Assembly: GCA_016213305.1 (NCBI GenBank)
Contig: JACRAV010000283.1
Location: 1-5,443, forward strand
DNA: 5,443 bases
From: Candidatus Zixiibacteriota bacterium
Lineage (GTDB): Bacteria; Zixibacteria; MSB-5A5; GN15; FEB-12
Direction: 5' to 3'
The position numbers were made by a program, and so were the translations under genes. Within the stretch, counting starts at the first letter, position 1; each line of letters starts with the position of its first letter. The notes under the pieces are model-generated. The model saw only the letters and a program-made list of their open reading frames with translations. It made no database searches and was not told the origin of the DNA. This document shows, piece after piece, positions 5,303 through 5,443 of this stretch.

Positions 5303-5443
5303 ATGTCAACACTTGCTCTCGGTTTAATTGAAACGCGCGGGTTGGTCGCGGCGATTGAAGCGGCCGATGCCACCGCAAAAGCGGCGACCATCACACTCGT
5401 CAGCGCTGAACTTCTGGGCGGCGGCATTGTCACGCTCCGCATC
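5303..5443 (+). CDS. Bacterial microcompartment shell protein (BMC domain), N-terminal part only
   Basis: The first 47 residues are visible before the window ends. ALGLIETRGLVAAIEAAD (5-22) is the hallmark opening of BMC-domain shell proteins of the PduA/EutM/CcmK type (ALGMIETRGLVAxIEAxD). It is followed by the KAATITLV strand and LLGGGIVTL, corresponding to the conserved segment before the pore loop. Such ~90-100 aa proteins form hexamers that tile the facets of a protein organelle enclosing an enzyme pathway. A tandem-domain (BMC-T) protein starting with this domain is not excluded, since the rest is outside. The ATG at 5303 is set by alignment to the family N-terminus; no Shine-Dalgarno sequence is seen, the preceding bases being T-rich. 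The sigma-54 promoter, and probably the activator upstream, control it. Which compartment type it is cannot be told without the enzyme genes. Confidence 0.9.
   Translation, partial: MSTLALGLIETRGLVAAIEAADATAKAATITLVSAELLGGGIVTLRI

Noticed and set aside
1..5443. CRISPR arrays, tRNA or rRNA genes, insertion sequences or attachment sites
   Set aside because: No regularly spaced direct repeats, cloverleaf-like segments, transposase motifs or terminal inverted repeats were seen on either strand.

Overview
The window is a mid-to-high-GC bacterial chromosome fragment with strong G/C preference at third codon positions, Gram-negative in style: a sigma-54 activator, Sec-type export and a bacterial microcompartment (BMC) shell gene. 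The taxon cannot be fixed from this sequence. A little-cultured lineage of the FCB/Zixibacteria or Planctomycetes kind is only an impression from the regulator type and the BMC locus.

Left part (1-1899, minus strand): a tight three-gene operon read right to left. It encodes a stand-alone acyl carrier protein (1899-1591), an SDR-family ketoreductase-like enzyme (1594-890, GTGA overlap with the ACP) and an ANL-superfamily acyl/aminoacyl-adenylating enzyme (887 to beyond position 1, 2-bp gap). Together they look like a module that activates a carboxylic acid, loads it on the carrier protein and reduces a carbonyl. Such modules occur beside polysaccharide, lipid-modification and secondary-metabolite clusters. 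The substrate is not readable.

Middle (1900-4840): a 281-bp divergent intergenic region holds leader hairpins for the minus operon and a good sigma-70-type promoter (2032-2059) for the plus strand. The plus-strand transcript encodes a 128-residue exported protein of unknown function and, 14 bp later, a 752-residue sigma-54 enhancer-binding protein. That regulator has an N-terminal array of about nine TPR repeats, a full AAA+ sigma-54 activation domain (GAFTGA intact) and a C-terminal Fis-type HTH. A hairpin and then a textbook intrinsic terminator (4940-4978) end this transcription unit.

Right part (4979-5443): a regulatory region leads into a BMC-domain shell protein (5303 to beyond the window end), probably the start of a microcompartment operon. 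It contains, in order, a 19-bp perfect dyad suited to an enhancer-binding protein (5009-5027), an AT-rich spacer, a near-consensus -24/-12 sigma-54 promoter (5105-5120), and a strong terminator-like hairpin with a U run (5194-5231) inside the predicted leader.

The most interesting reading is a local control circuit: the TPR/sigma-54 activator, possibly tuned by the co-transcribed exported protein, drives the downstream sigma-54 promoter. Readthrough of the leader terminator would then decide whether the microcompartment genes are expressed, unless the promoter instead makes a separate ~100-nt RNA. The parts are seen in the sequence; their connection is inferred.
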